A DNA stretch of 64,000 nt. Source: Pandoraea eparura (lineage in GTDB: Bacteria; Pseudomonadota; Gammaproteobacteria; Burkholderiales; Burkholderiaceae). Where the stretch lies: positions 144,092 through 208,091 of the forward strand of contig NZ_CABPSH010000008.1 in assembly GCF_902459725.1 (NCBI RefSeq). Reading direction: 5' to 3'. Below the pieces are notes generated by a model. The model searched no databases and had not been told where the DNA came from. It saw only the letters and a program-made list of their open reading frames with translations. Every line of letters starts with the position of its first letter. The first letter of the stretch is position 1. This document shows positions 17,494-28,297 of this stretch, one piece after another. The position numbers and the translations under genes were made by a program.

Positions 17494-17808
17494 TTACGCC
17501 AGGTCGGCGAGGACCTGCTTGAGTTCGCCGCTCTGGTACATCTCCATCATGATGTCCGAGCCGCCGATGAATTCGCCGTTGATGTAGAGCTGCGGGATGG
17601 TCGGCCAGTTGGCGAATTCCTTCACGCCCTGACGGACTTCCTCGTCTTGCAGCACGTCCACCGTGAACAGGTTGTCGACGCCACAGGCCTTCAGGATCTG
17701 CACGGCGCGGCCCGAGAAGCCGCACATCGGGAATTGCGCGTTGCCCTTCATGAAGAGCACGACGGGATGGTCGGTGACGATTTGCTGGATACGTTGCTGG
17801 GTGGTCAT
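17494..17808 (-). CDS. grxD: Monothiol glutaredoxin (Grx4/GrxD family)
   Basis: A 104-aa thioredoxin-fold protein with the monothiol motif CGFS (in [11 protein letters not shown]) and the glutathione-binding [19 protein letters not shown]. Such proteins bind [2Fe-2S] clusters with glutathione and BolA and supply clusters to target proteins. The start at 17808 (MTTQQRI) gives the standard length. It sits between prmC (80 nt upstream) and ubiX on the same strand. Confidence 0.95.
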   Translation of the reverse strand: MTTQQRIQQIVTDHPVVLFMKGNAQFPMCGFSGRAVQILKACGVDNLFTVDVLQDEEVRQGVKEFANWPTIPQLYINGEFIGGSDIMMEMYQSGELKQVLADLA

Positions 17809-17888
17809 GATGGAAAGCCCGTGGAAATACCGGAAAGTCGGCGTATCCGGCATTTTAGCGGTTTTCCGCCGCGTCCGTCGGCGCGCGC

Positions 17889-18746
17889 TCAGACGCGCCG
17901 GCCACCCGTGGTGCGCTCGATGCCGGCGAGGTCGCGCTCGGAGGCGACGTCGGCAAAGCCCGCGGCCAGGCAAAGCGCACGTACGTCGGCGGCCTGGTGG
18001 TAGCCGTGCTCGCAGAGCAGCCAGCCGTTCGGCAGCAAGCGCGAGGGCGCGCCGGCCACGATTGTGCGCAAGGCGGCGAGACCGTCCGCGTGATCCGTCA
18101 GGGCATCGACGGGTTCGAAGCGCAGATCCCCTTGCGAGAGATGGTCGTCGCCCGACACGATGTACGGTGGATTCGAGACGATGACGTCGAATGGCGCAGC
18201 GCTGGCCGGCAATGCGACATACCAATCGCTGGCGAGAAATGTAACGCACTCGGCCAGCCCGAGTTGCCGGGCGTTCTCGCGAGCAACGTCGAGCGCGTCG
18301 GGCGAGCGGTCAAGCGCCGTCACCTGGGCGTCGGGGCGGCTGTGCGCGATAGCCAGCGCAATCGCGCCGCTGCCCGTGCCCAGATCGAGCACACGCGGCG
18401 CACGGCGGCCGTCCAGACGCGCCAGCGCCAGCTCCACGAGCAATTCGGTCTCCGGCCGGGGAATCAGCACGGACGGGCTGACCGTCAGGGTCAGGCCGAA
18501 GAATTCCCGGGTGCCGGTCAGATACGCGATGGGTTCACCCGCCACGCGGCGTGCGTGCAGCGTGCGGTAGACGGCAAGCGTCTCGGGCGCCAGCGGCTCG
18601 CGGTCGCGGGTGATCAGTTGCGTGCAGGACCAGCCGAGGACGTGCGAGAGCAGGATGCGCGACTCCAGCGGCGGCAGCCCCGGCTCGCGCAGTAACGAGG
18701 CCACCGTGGCGACGTCGTGCCCGGCGTCGTGCGCACCGTGCGACAT
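17889..18746 (-). CDS. prmC: Release factor glutamine methyltransferase PrmC (HemK)
   Basis: A 285-aa SAM methyltransferase that methylates the Gln of the GGQ motif in release factors 1 and 2. The N-terminal helical domain is followed by [15 protein letters not shown] loop [13 protein letters not shown] and catalytic SNPPYI. It overlaps the stop of prfA, its substrate gene, by one base (TGATG), so translation is probably coupled. Confidence 0.95.
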   Translation of the reverse strand: MSHGAHDAGHDVATVASLLREPGLPPLESRILLSHVLGWSCTQLITRDREPLAPETLAVYRTLHARRVAGEPIAYLTGTREFFGLTLTVSPSVLIPRPETELLVELALARLDGRRAPRVLDLGTGSGAIALAIAHSRPDAQVTALDRSPDALDVARENARQLGLAECVTFLASDWYVALPASAAPFDVIVSNPPYIVSGDDHLSQGDLRFEPVDALTDHADGLAALRTIVAGAPSRLLPNGWLLCEHGYHQAADVRALCLAAGFADVASERDLAGIERTTGGRRV

Positions 18747-19828
18747 CAGGCGGCCTCGCCCAGCGACGCCAGTTGCTCGGCCTGATGCTCGGTGACGAGG
18801 GCGTTGATCAGATCGTCGAGATCGCCGTCCATGATGTATTCGAGCTTGTAGAGCGTGAGATTGATGCGGTGATCCGTCATCCGCCCTTGCGGGAAGTTGT
18901 ACGTGCGAATGCGCTCCGAGCGGTCGCCCGAGCCGATCAGGCTCTTGCGCGTGGCGGCTTCCTTGGCTTGCTGGGCGCGCAGTTGGGCGTCCTTGATGCG
19001 TGCCGCCAGCACCTTGAGCGCCTTGTCCTTGTTGCGGTGCTGCGAGCGGTCGTCCTGGCATTCGACGACGATGCCTGTCGGCAAGTGCGTGATACGCACC
19101 GCCGAGTCGGTCTTGTTGACGTGCTGGCCGCCGGCGCCCGACGCGCGGAATGTGTCGATGCGGATATCGGCCGGGTTGATGTCGACTTCGGCGACGTCGT
19201 CGGCTTCCGGCATGACGGCCACCGTGCAGGCGGACGTGTGAATCCGGCCCTGCGTTTCCGTGGCCGGCACGCGCTGCACGCGATGGCCGCCCGACTCGAA
19301 CTTGAGGCGGGAGTACGCCCCCTGACCGATCAAGCGAACGATGACTTCCTTGTAGCCGCCCAGATCCGATTCGCTGGCCGACATGATCTCAACCTGCCAG
19401 CGATGACGTTCGGCGTAGCGCGTGTACATGCGCAGCAGGTCGCCCGCGAACAGTGCCGATTCGTCGCCGCCGGTGCCCGCGCGGATTTCCAGGAAGATGT
19501 TGCGCTCGTCGTTGGGGTCGCGCGGCAGCAGCATGCGTTGCAGCGAGGCTTCCATGTCGTCCATGCGCGCCCGGGCGCTGGCCGCTTCGTCGTCGGCGAA
19601 TTCGCGCATCTCGGGGTCGAGTGCCATCTCCTGCGCTGCCGCGACATCGCTCTGGGCCTGACGGTAGTGACGATATTGCTCGACGACGGGGGCCAGCTCG
19701 GCGTGTTCGCGCGTGAGCTTGCGGTAGTTGTCCAGATCGCGCGTGACGTCGCCCTGGCTCAATAGGCCATCAAGCTCGACCAGACGTTGCGTCAACTGGT
19801 CGAGCTTGGCTTGCATGCTCGCTTTCAT
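18746..19828 (-). CDS. prfA: Peptide chain release factor 1
   Basis: A 360-aa class I release factor recognising UAA and UAG. The GGQ motif is in [20 protein letters not shown], and the neighbouring family blocks [18 protein letters not shown] and [14 protein letters not shown] are intact. Length is standard. The ATG at 19828 begins immediately after the hemA stop with no gap, so the hemA-prfA-prmC part of the operon is very tight. Confidence 0.97.
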   Translation of the reverse strand: MKASMQAKLDQLTQRLVELDGLLSQGDVTRDLDNYRKLTREHAELAPVVEQYRHYRQAQSDVAAAQEMALDPEMREFADDEAASARARMDDMEASLQRMLLPRDPNDERNIFLEIRAGTGGDESALFAGDLLRMYTRYAERHRWQVEIMSASESDLGGYKEVIVRLIGQGAYSRLKFESGGHRVQRVPATETQGRIHTSACTVAVMPEADDVAEVDINPADIRIDTFRASGAGGQHVNKTDSAVRITHLPTGIVVECQDDRSQHRNKDKALKVLAARIKDAQLRAQQAKEAATRKSLIGSGDRSERIRTYNFPQGRMTDHRINLTLYKLEYIMDGDLDDLINALVTEHQAEQLASLGEAA

Positions 19829-21109
19829 CTATTTGTCGGCAGATCCCGAGGTGCGGAACAGTTCGGGAATGAGGTGAAGGATTTGCTCGCGCGAATCGCC
19901 GCGCGCCGTGTTGAGCGCGTGGGTCGGACCGTGCAGGAATTTCTTGGTGAGGGACTGGGACAGGGCTTCAAGCACGGCGGCGGGGTCGTCGCCGCGCGCG
20001 AGCATGCGCTGGGCACGCTCGAGTTCGGCGAGGCGCATGGCCTCGGCCGTGCCGTGGATGTCGCGGATGACGGGCACGACGCTGCGCGCGTCGAGCCATT
20101 GCATGAAGTGCTGCACACGTGTCTCGATGATCGCCTCGGCCTGCGCGACCGCGGCCTGACGCAGCGCATTGCCTTCGCGCACGACCGTGCCGAGATCGTC
20201 GACGGTGTACAGGAAGATATCGGTGAGACGGCCGACTTCCGGCTCGATGTCGCGCGGCACGGCCAGATCGACCATGAACATCGGCTTGTGCTTGCGGGCC
20301 TTGATGGCACGCTCGACGGCGCCCAGGCCGATCAGGGGCAACGTGCTGGCCGTGCACGACACGACGATGTCGAACTCGTGCAGGCGCTGCGGCAGCTCGG
20401 ACAGGCGGATGGCTGTGCCGCCCAGCCGTTCGGCGAGCTTCTCGCCGCGCTCGGCGGTCCGATTGGCGATGTACAGGGCTTTCGGGTTCTGCGCGGCGAA
20501 GTGGGTGGCGCACAGGTCGATCATTTCGCCCGCGCCGATGAACAGCACCTGCTGCGTGCTGATGCTTTCGAAAATGCGTTGCGCCAGTCGCACCGCGGCG
20601 GCGGCCATCGAGACCGAATGCGCGCCGATCTCGGTCTGGCCGCGCACTTCCTTGGCCACGGCGAACGTGCGCTGGAAGAGCTGGTTCAGATAGGTGCCCA
20701 GTGCGCCTGCCTCGGCGGCGGTGCGCACGGCGTCCTTCAACTGGCCGAGGATCTGCGTCTCGCCCAGCACCATCGAGTCGAGCCCGCTCGCCACGCGAAA
20801 CGCGTGACGCACGGCATCAGACTGGGGCAGGGCGTACAGATGGGGGGCCAGGTCGCTGGCCGGGATGTTGTGGAACTCGGCCAGCCAGTGCACGGCGCGC
20901 TCGCGGGCCGTGGCGTCGTCGGTGGCGCAGTAGATTTCCGTGCGATTGCACGTCGACAGAATGGCGGCCTCGGCGGCGCTCGACCTGCCGGTCCACAAGC
21001 CCTTGAGACCCGCCAGCGCCGGCTCGATCCGCTCGAACGGAAACGCCACCCGTTCGCGCAGCGAGACGGGCGCCGTGTGGTGGTTCAGGCCGAGAGCGAG
21101 CAGTTGCAT
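19829..21109 (-). CDS. hemA: Glutamyl-tRNA reductase
   Basis: A 426-aa enzyme that reduces Glu-tRNA to glutamate-1-semialdehyde, the first committed step of C5-pathway tetrapyrrole synthesis. The active-site Cys lies in [11 protein letters not shown] near residue 50. The family block [14 protein letters not shown] follows, then an NADPH domain with FIGAGEMI. The C-terminal dimerisation region is complete. A TATAAT -10 box on the minus strand at 21135-21140 lies about 25 nt upstream of the ATG and probably drives the operon. Confidence 0.97.
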   Translation of the reverse strand: MQLLALGLNHHTAPVSLRERVAFPFERIEPALAGLKGLWTGRSSAAEAAILSTCNRTEIYCATDDATARERAVHWLAEFHNIPASDLAPHLYALPQSDAVRHAFRVASGLDSMVLGETQILGQLKDAVRTAAEAGALGTYLNQLFQRTFAVAKEVRGQTEIGAHSVSMAAAAVRLAQRIFESISTQQVLFIGAGEMIDLCATHFAAQNPKALYIANRTAERGEKLAERLGGTAIRLSELPQRLHEFDIVVSCTASTLPLIGLGAVERAIKARKHKPMFMVDLAVPRDIEPEVGRLTDIFLYTVDDLGTVVREGNALRQAAVAQAEAIIETRVQHFMQWLDARSVVPVIRDIHGTAEAMRLAELERAQRMLARGDDPAAVLEALSQSLTKKFLHGPTHALNTARGDSREQILHLIPELFRTSGSADK

Positions 21110-21481
21110 GATGTGGGGGATCTAATAACCGCTGATTATAGCGCGTCGACGCGATGCCCGTTTTGGCGGCACCGCGTGCCCTGCGCGCCGGGACAGCGAT
21201 GTGCCATGATCGCGCAGCCGCCCGGTTTTGACAAATACGCATCCCTTATACCCGGCATATCGTCGGTTATGCCCGCTTCCTCGGCCAGCCCGGACGGCCG
21301 GGGCAATCAGGGCAATCAGGGCAGAGCCGGGTCACCTTGGTCTTGTCGGGATGGCGCTGCCCGGCGTCCCGCGGTATCGCTCGCGATCCGGAGGGGGCGG
21401 ACGCAGGCGTGCGACACCCTTGCCGAATCGTCCGATTTCGGGGCTATACTGCGTTCGGGTTCCCATCCTTGGAGAGACGTC
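21110..21481. other. Divergent intergenic region hemA / YeaQ-type gene
   Basis: About 370 nt. It holds the minus-strand TATAAT of hemA (21135-21140), a 9-nt tandem repeat (GGCAATCAG, 21302-21319), and a plus-strand TATACT (21445-21450) that may be the -10 box of the following stress gene. No gene is supported. Confidence 0.55.
21302..21324. repeat. Intergenic 9-nt tandem repeat
   Basis: GGCAATCAG occurs twice in tandem with a third partial copy (GGCAG). It is non-coding, which argues that slippage rather than protein selection creates the 9-nt units seen across the window. Confidence 0.8.
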
Positions 21482-21736
21482 ATGGGCATCATCGGCACTA
21501 TCGTTGTCGGTCTGGTCGTCGGCCTCATTGCGCGCGCCCTGCATCCCGGGCGGGACAGCATGGGCATCATCATGACCGTCATCCTCGGCATAGGCGGCGC
21601 GTTGCTCGCCAAATATGCCGGACAGTTCCTCCATCTCTACACCGAAGGTCAGTCGGCCGGCTGGATCGCGTCGATCGTGGGCGCCATCGTGCTGCTGGTG
21701 ATCTACGGCGCCATCAAGCGCAACCGCGCGGCCTGA
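21482..21736 (+). CDS. GlsB/YeaQ/YmgE family stress membrane protein
   Basis: An 84-aa protein of three hydrophobic glycine-rich helices: GIIGTIVVGLVVGLIARAL, SMGIIMTVILGIGGALLA and WIASIVGAIVLLVIYGAI. The family is the transglycosylase-associated type, typically induced by stress. GGAGAG precedes the ATG. It lies 21 nt ahead of a second member of the same family, so the two are likely co-transcribed paralogues. Confidence 0.9.
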   Translation: MGIIGTIVVGLVVGLIARALHPGRDSMGIIMTVILGIGGALLAKYAGQFLHLYTEGQSAGWIASIVGAIVLLVIYGAIKRNRAA

Positions 21737-21757
21737 CGCGGCGCACCGGCGCATTTC

Positions 21758-21997
21758 ATGCATCTTCTCGTGCTCTTGCTCGTGGGGCTGGTGGCCGGCT
21801 GGCTCGCCAGCCTGGTGGTGGGTGGCGGCTTCGGCATCCTTGGCGACATGGTCGTGGGCGTGATCGGCGCGTTCGTCGGTGGCTGGTTGCTGCGGCATTT
21901 GGGCATTGCGCTCGGGTACGGCACGCTCGGGCGCATCATCACGGCCACTATCGGCGCCATCGTGCTGCTCGCGCTGTTGCGTCTGGTGCGACGTTAG
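21758..21997 (+). CDS. Second GlsB/YeaQ-type membrane protein
   Basis: A 79-aa, three-helix glycine-rich membrane protein (VGLVAGWLASLVVGGGFGILGD, VVGVIGAFVGGWLL, TATIGAIVLLALL). It is clearly related to the preceding gene but diverged, with a shorter middle loop. Function beyond the stress-family label is unknown. Confidence 0.87.
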   Translation: MHLLVLLLVGLVAGWLASLVVGGGFGILGDMVVGVIGAFVGGWLLRHLGIALGYGTLGRIITATIGAIVLLALLRLVRR

Positions 21998-22217
21998 GCC
22001 GCACCCGGCGGGTGCCGTACGCGTTTTCCCGCATTCGGCTATGCTTGACGCCATCGCCTGGCCCAAGTCGTCTTGACGACGTGGGCGGCATTGCCGCCAC
22101 GTTCGATCCCGCCTTCCGCCATCCGGCGTGAGCGCTGCGCCCGACAGGGGGGCGGCGCTCACGCCTCGCAAGTCGCGTCACCAGATTCCGCCGATTTCCC
22201 CCACATCAAAAGCACAC

Positions 22218-23717
22218 ATGTCTGCGACACGCCCCTCCATGCGGCCATTCATCGTGGCATCCGTCATGGCAGCGACCTCCATGGTTGCCATCGAGGCCAC
22301 GATCATTTCGACGGCCATGCCGCAAATCGTCGCCCAGCTTGGCGGTCTGCACTTATATAGCTGGGTGTTCTCTGCCTTTTTGCTCGCGCAGACGGCCATG
22401 ACCGTGGTGTTCGGCAAGCTGGCCGATCTCTACGGTCGCAAGCCGGTCATGCTTGTGGGCATCGCCGTGTTCCTGGTGGCCTCGCTGGGGGGCGGGCTGG
22501 CGTGGTCCATGCCGGCGATGATTGTCTTCCGCCTGTTGCAGGGCGTAGGGGCGGCATGCATCCAGCCGGTCAGCCTGACCATCATCGCCGACTACTACCC
22601 GATCAGCGAGCGCGGCAAGGTGCAAGGCTATCTGGCGAGCGTGTGGGCCATCTCGGCGGTGCTCGGGCCGATGCTCGGCGGCATCATCATCCGCGACTTG
22701 TCGTGGTCCTGGATCTTCTGGATCAACATTCCGATCGGTCTGTTGGCGGCGGCCGGGTTCGTCGCCTATCTGCACGAGGCGGCGCCGCGCCAGCGGCCGA
22801 GCATCGACGCGCTGGGGGCCGTGTTCTTCGCGATTGCCGTGGCGGCGCTGATGATCGCGCTGACTGATGCGAACGCCTTCTCCGACACGCACGTCTGGGG
22901 CGGGGTGCTGGTGTGCGCCGTCGCGTCGCTGCTGTTCGTCTGGCAGGAGCGGCGTGCGCAGGACCCGATGATCTCGTTCGCGCTGTGGAAGCGCCGGCCG
23001 ATTGCGGCGGCGAATGCGGCGACGCTGCTCTCGGGCATGGTGCTCATGGGGCTGACGACCTTCCTGCCGATGTATGCGCAGGGGGTGTTGCGCCAGACGC
23101 CGGTCGTGGCGGGCATGGCGCTCACGATGATCATGGTCGGCTGGCCGATCGGCTCGACGGTCGCCGCCAAGACCTTCACGCGCTATGGCCTGCGGCGCAT
23201 TCTCGTGGGCGGCAGCCTGCTGATGCCGGTGGGCGGGATCGTCTTCGCGCTGCTTGGGCCGAGCAGCTCGCCGCTGCTGGCCGGGTTCGGGTCGTTGCTG
23301 ATGGGCTTTTCGATGGGCACGGGCAGCGTGAGCGCGCTCGTGCTGATTCAGGAGCTGGTCGATCCGTCGCAGCGCGGCAGTGCCACGGCATCGAACATCT
23401 TCTCGCGGAACCTGGGCAGCACGCTGGGCGCGACGCTCTTCGGCGCCGTGCTGAACTTCGGCTTGACGCATTCGAGCGGGCTGGCGCCGGTCACCTCCGA
23501 CCAGTTGCGTCATGTGCTGGAAGACCGGGGCGTGTCGACGCTGGCCGATCAGGCGATTCGCGCGGTGCTGCAACATTCGCTGCACCTCACGTTCCTGTCG
23601 ATCCTGGCGATCTCGATCGGGGTCGTGCTGCTGTTGCTGCTGGTGCCGACCAACGCCGTCGACCGTTCGCGCGACACGTCGCGTGACAAACCGGAGTTCG
23701 TGCCCGGCGGACATTGA
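22218..23717 (+). CDS. MFS drug-efflux transporter, DHA2 (14-TM) family
   Basis: A 499-aa integral membrane exporter with about 14 hydrophobic segments. The motif A-like loop GKLADLYGRKPVML follows TM2, and motif C-like VWAISAVLGPMLGG lies in TM5, as in EmrB/QacA-type proton antiporters. I chose the ATG at 22218; an ATG at 22128 adds a 30-residue tail unlike the family. No regulator is adjacent, so the substrate cannot be inferred. Confidence 0.9.
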   Translation: MSATRPSMRPFIVASVMAATSMVAIEATIISTAMPQIVAQLGGLHLYSWVFSAFLLAQTAMTVVFGKLADLYGRKPVMLVGIAVFLVASLGGGLAWSMPAMIVFRLLQGVGAACIQPVSLTIIADYYPISERGKVQGYLASVWAISAVLGPMLGGIIIRDLSWSWIFWINIPIGLLAAAGFVAYLHEAAPRQRPSIDALGAVFFAIAVAALMIALTDANAFSDTHVWGGVLVCAVASLLFVWQERRAQDPMISFALWKRRPIAAANAATLLSGMVLMGLTTFLPMYAQGVLRQTPVVAGMALTMIMVGWPIGSTVAAKTFTRYGLRRILVGGSLLMPVGGIVFALLGPSSSPLLAGFGSLLMGFSMGTGSVSALVLIQELVDPSQRGSATASNIFSRNLGSTLGATLFGAVLNFGLTHSSGLAPVTSDQLRHVLEDRGVSTLADQAIRAVLQHSLHLTFLSILAISIGVVLLLLLVPTNAVDRSRDTSRDKPEFVPGGH

Positions 23718-23783
23718 TTGACGCGGCGGTTGTCGCGTGGAGGCCAATGAGAGGGCGCAGGAACGCGCGACGGTTTCAGTATC

Positions 23784-23819
23784 CCAAAAACAAAACACCC
23801 CGGCGCGATGGCCGGGGTA
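23784..23819 (-). terminator. Intrinsic terminator of ychF
   Basis: On the minus strand ACCCCGG and CCGGGGT flank an eight-base loop and are followed by GTTTTGTTTTTGG. It lies about 25 nt beyond the ychF stop. Confidence 0.85.
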
Positions 23820-23844
23820 TTCGTTGTCTGGCGAGGCTACAGCG

Positions 23845-24939
<1,095 letters not shown>

Positions 24940-25154
24940 GCTAAATCCTGTCTAATCCGATAAATGCGCCGACAAGTGCGCCGGGGGTGCGCCTGGGATG
25001 CGCCGGGAGAGCGCCGTGGACTGCGCCGGTGATTGCGTCGCGGAAAGTCCGCTATTGTACCCGTTCTGCCGCCAACGGCGCCCTGGGGGCTAAGGTGCCA
25101 GCCTCGTTCCAGTTCTGAGCCAGCCCCCTTGACGCCCACCGCCCGGGATACCGC

Positions 25155-26024
25155 TCAACTCAGGGACTTCGCCGAGAACGTGTCGCACTTGCGCATGTCG
25201 CCATACTGCAACCCCTGGCGAAGCCAATACACGCGCTGCGCGCTCGTGCCGTGCGTAAACGACTCCGGCACCACGCGGCCCTGCGCCTGCTGCTGCAGCC
25301 GGTCGTCGCCGATCGCCGCCGCCGTCTTCAGCCCCTGCTCGACGTCGCCCGGCTCCAGCAACTGCTGGTTGGCCTTCTCGGCATTGTTCGCCCAGACGCC
25401 AGCGAAGCAGTCGGCCTGCAATTCCAGTCGCACCGACAACGCATTGGCCTGCGCCTCGCTCATGCGGCGCCGCGCCTCATCGAATTTCTCGGAAATCCCC
25501 AGCAGATTCTGGATGTGATGGCCCACTTCGTGCGCGATCACGTACGCCTGCGCGAAGTCGCCACCCGCGCCGAAGCGCTGGCGCAACTCGTCATAGAACG
25601 CCAGATCGATGTACACCTTGCTGTCGCCCGGACAGTAGAACGGCCCCATCGCCGTTTGTCCGGTGCCGCATGCCGTGGGCGTCGCGCCAGAGAAAAGCAC
25701 CAACTTCGGCGCCACGTACTGGCGGTTCACTTGCTGCGGGAATACCGTCGCCCACGTTCGCTCGATGTTGCCGAGCACCTTGCGGGTGAAGACCGTCTTG
25801 GGATCGTGGGCTGGCGTGGCGTTCGGCGCGGACTGGGGCTGTGACGATGTCTGCCCCTGAAGCATCTGCGAGCCCTGGATGATCACGCGCGGATCGATCC
25901 CGAAGAAATACGAGGCGGCCAGCGCCACCACGATCGTGCCGATGCCAATGGTGGTGCGTCCCCCGAAACCGCCCCCTCGGCGATCTTCGACGTTGTCGCT
26001 TTCGGATTCGTTGTCGAGGCGCAT
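25155..26024 (-). CDS. Neutral zinc metallopeptidase, YpfJ family
   Basis: A 289-aa protein. One hydrophobic segment (TTIGIGTIVVALAASYFFGI, about 24-43) anchors it in the inner membrane. The zinc motif is VIAHEVGHHIQNLLG near residue 163, followed by an ELQADCFAGVWA block in which the Glu is the likely third ligand. The ATG at 26024 gives the usual MRLDNESESDNVEDRRG start of the family. Substrate unknown. Confidence 0.9.
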   Translation of the reverse strand: MRLDNESESDNVEDRRGGGFGGRTTIGIGTIVVALAASYFFGIDPRVIIQGSQMLQGQTSSQPQSAPNATPAHDPKTVFTRKVLGNIERTWATVFPQQVNRQYVAPKLVLFSGATPTACGTGQTAMGPFYCPGDSKVYIDLAFYDELRQRFGAGGDFAQAYVIAHEVGHHIQNLLGISEKFDEARRRMSEAQANALSVRLELQADCFAGVWANNAEKANQQLLEPGDVEQGLKTAAAIGDDRLQQQAQGRVVPESFTHGTSAQRVYWLRQGLQYGDMRKCDTFSAKSLS

Positions 26025-26213
26025 TGACGGACTCCCTGTCTGATATTCGATATGCGCGCCAGTATAGCGCCGGCCCGTGGCGCGCGACGCTGTGCCACAG
26101 CCCGCCCCCGGGCGACCGGGCGTCGTTTGCGCGGCAGGCGTGCGACAATACGGCATCTCGTTTTCTGAACCAGCCGGCTCGCGCGATTCAGGCGCTGGCG
26201 CGGTATTCGCCGC

Positions 26214-27401
26214 ATGTCTCTAACGCACACCTCCAGCCAAACGCACGATGTCGTCGTCGTCGGTGGCGGTCTGGTCGGCAAGGCCGCCGCCCTGCTGCTT
26301 TCGCAGGCACGCCTGTCCGTCGCACTGCTCGCCCAGCCGGCTGCGGCCGCGCCCGCCATGGGCGATCTGTGGGACGCCCGCATCTACTCGCTCTCGTCCA
26401 GCTCGCAGGCGCTCTTCGAGCGCATGCGCGTCTGGCAGGCCGTCGACCCCGCACGCGTCAATCCTGTCTACGACATGGAAGTCTTCGGCGACGAGCGTGG
26501 CAGCTTGCATTTCTCCGCGTACCAGGCCGCCGTGCCGCAACTCGCCTGGATCGCCGAATCGTCGAACCTCGAACGCGCGCTCGACGCCGCCTTGCGATTC
26601 TCCCCGCAAGTGCAATGGCTCGACGCCCGCGCCGACGCGCTCGAAGTCGATGCCGCGGCCGCCTCGGTGCGTCTGTCGGACGGCAAGACCCTGCGCGCGT
26701 CGCTCGTGGTCGGTGCCGACGGCGCCCACTCGTGGGTGCGCAGCGCCGCCGGGCTGGACGGCTCGGTACGTCCGTACGAGCAACTCGGCGTGGTGTGCAA
26801 TTTCCGCGCGGAGCGGGCGCATCGCGACACGGCATTCCAATGGTTCCACGACGGCGAGATCATCGCGCTGCTGCCCCTGCCCGATCAGCACGTCTCGCTT
26901 GTCTGGTCCGCCGCCCAGGATCACGCCCAGGCGTTGCTCGCGCTTGATCCCAAAGATCTCGCTGAACGCGTCGGCACTTTCTCGAACGTTGAACTCGGTC
27001 AACTCACGCCGGTCTCATCGCGCGCCCAGGGGTTCCCGCTCGTGCTCGCGCAGGCCAAACGCCTGATCGCCCCGCGCGTGGCGCTGGTCGGCGACGCGGC
27101 GCACGTCGTGCATCCGCTCGCGGGCCAGGGGATGAACCTCGGATTGCGCGACGTGGCGGCGCTTGGCGACGCGCTCGCCGGCCGCGAATCGTTCCGCGAT
27201 TGCGGCGACGCGGCGGTATTGCGTCGCTACGAGCGCGCCCGCAAGGAAGACATCGGCAGCATGGCGCTCACGACGGACGGCCTGCACAAGCTGTTTGCCA
27301 CGCGCAATCCGCTGGCCAGATTCGTGCGCAACGCGGGGCTCGACAGCGTGAACGTGCTGCCCTTCGTCAAGAAATTCCTGATCGGCCGCGCGTTGGGCTG
27401 A
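26214..27401 (+). CDS. UbiH/UbiF/COQ6-type FAD monooxygenase
   Basis: A 395-aa flavoprotein hydroxylase. The ADP-binding GxGxxG is VVVGGGLVGKAAALLL near residue 12, the middle DG motif is VVGADGAHSWVR, and the second FAD motif GDAAHVVHPLAGQGMNLGLRD lies near residue 290. These define the ubiquinone-ring hydroxylase group. Which ring position it hydroxylates cannot be told from sequence. It is divergent from the metallopeptidase gene and about 100 nt upstream of dsbC. Confidence 0.9.
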   Translation: MSLTHTSSQTHDVVVVGGGLVGKAAALLLSQARLSVALLAQPAAAAPAMGDLWDARIYSLSSSSQALFERMRVWQAVDPARVNPVYDMEVFGDERGSLHFSAYQAAVPQLAWIAESSNLERALDAALRFSPQVQWLDARADALEVDAAAASVRLSDGKTLRASLVVGADGAHSWVRSAAGLDGSVRPYEQLGVVCNFRAERAHRDTAFQWFHDGEIIALLPLPDQHVSLVWSAAQDHAQALLALDPKDLAERVGTFSNVELGQLTPVSSRAQGFPLVLAQAKRLIAPRVALVGDAAHVVHPLAGQGMNLGLRDVAALGDALAGRESFRDCGDAAVLRRYERARKEDIGSMALTTDGLHKLFATRNPLARFVRNAGLDSVNVLPFVKKFLIGRALG

Positions 27402-27499
27402 CCCCGTCGGGCGCCTGTTCCGGCCCGTTCCACCCCATGCCGGTCGATACCGCGCGTGCCCGACGCACCGCTGGCTCGACACCCTACTGGAGATATTCG

Positions 27500-28264
27500 A
27501 TGTTGCAACGTTATCGCGCCGCGGCGCTCGCAGCGCTCGGTCTGGCGGCAGTTTGCGCCGCGACGGTCACGACGCTCGCCGTCGCGCAGAACAAGGCCGA
27601 CGCAGCGCTCGACCGCGTGAAGGCCGCCGTGCAGAAGACGCTCGGCGCCGACGCCCCTGTCAAGTCGGTGGCCCGCACGCCCATCCCCGGACTCTTTGAG
27701 GTGGGGGTCGGCGGCGACATCATCTATGTCGACGAGAAGGCGAAATACGTGATCGTCGGCGGCAACCTCGTCGATACGAAGACGCGTCAGAGCCTGACCG
27801 AAGCGAGTCAGTCGGAACTGAACAAGATCGACTTCGCCAAGCTGCCGCTCGATCGCGCCATCAAGTACGTGAAGGGCAACGGCAGCCGCAAGGTCGCCGT
27901 GTTCTCGGATCCGAACTGCCCGTACTGCAAGCGCTTCGAGGAAACGCTCAAGACGTCGAAGCTCGACAACATCACGGTCTACACCTTCCTCTACCCGGTG
28001 CTCGGCCCGGACTCTGACGCGAAGTCGAAGGCGATCTGGTGCGCCCCGAATCGACTCACGGCATGGCATGACTGGATGCTCGACAAGAAGCTGCCGCCGA
28101 CCCCCGCGGCCACGTGCAACGACGACGGGGTGACGCAGAACGTGGCGCTGGGCCATCGGTTCAACGTGACGGGTACGCCGACGATCATTCTGTCCGACGG
28201 CCGCCGTCTGCCGGGCGCCGTGCCCGCCGAAGCCCTGGAAAAGGCGCTCGCCACGCTCAAGTAA
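27500..28264 (+). CDS. dsbC: Periplasmic thiol:disulfide isomerase DsbC
   Basis: A 254-aa secreted protein. Residues 1-29 form a Sec signal. The N-terminal dimerisation domain is followed by a thioredoxin domain with active site DPNCPYCKRFEE (about 136-147) and the cis-Pro loop VTGTPTIIL. DsbC isomerises wrong disulfides and is kept reduced by DsbD, which is encoded at 38.7-40.6 kb in this window. Confidence 0.93.
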   Translation: MLQRYRAAALAALGLAAVCAATVTTLAVAQNKADAALDRVKAAVQKTLGADAPVKSVARTPIPGLFEVGVGGDIIYVDEKAKYVIVGGNLVDTKTRQSLTEASQSELNKIDFAKLPLDRAIKYVKGNGSRKVAVFSDPNCPYCKRFEETLKTSKLDNITVYTFLYPVLGPDSDAKSKAIWCAPNRLTAWHDWMLDKKLPPTPAATCNDDGVTQNVALGHRFNVTGTPTIILSDGRRLPGAVPAEALEKALATLK

Positions 28265-28297
28265 CCGAGCGTCCCGACAACAAGAAGCCGCCACCTC

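Noticed and set aside
19787..21736. 649-codon plus-strand open frame across hemA
   Set aside because: It is antisense to hemA and runs into the real YeaQ-type gene, whose own start at 21482 has a proper ribosome site.
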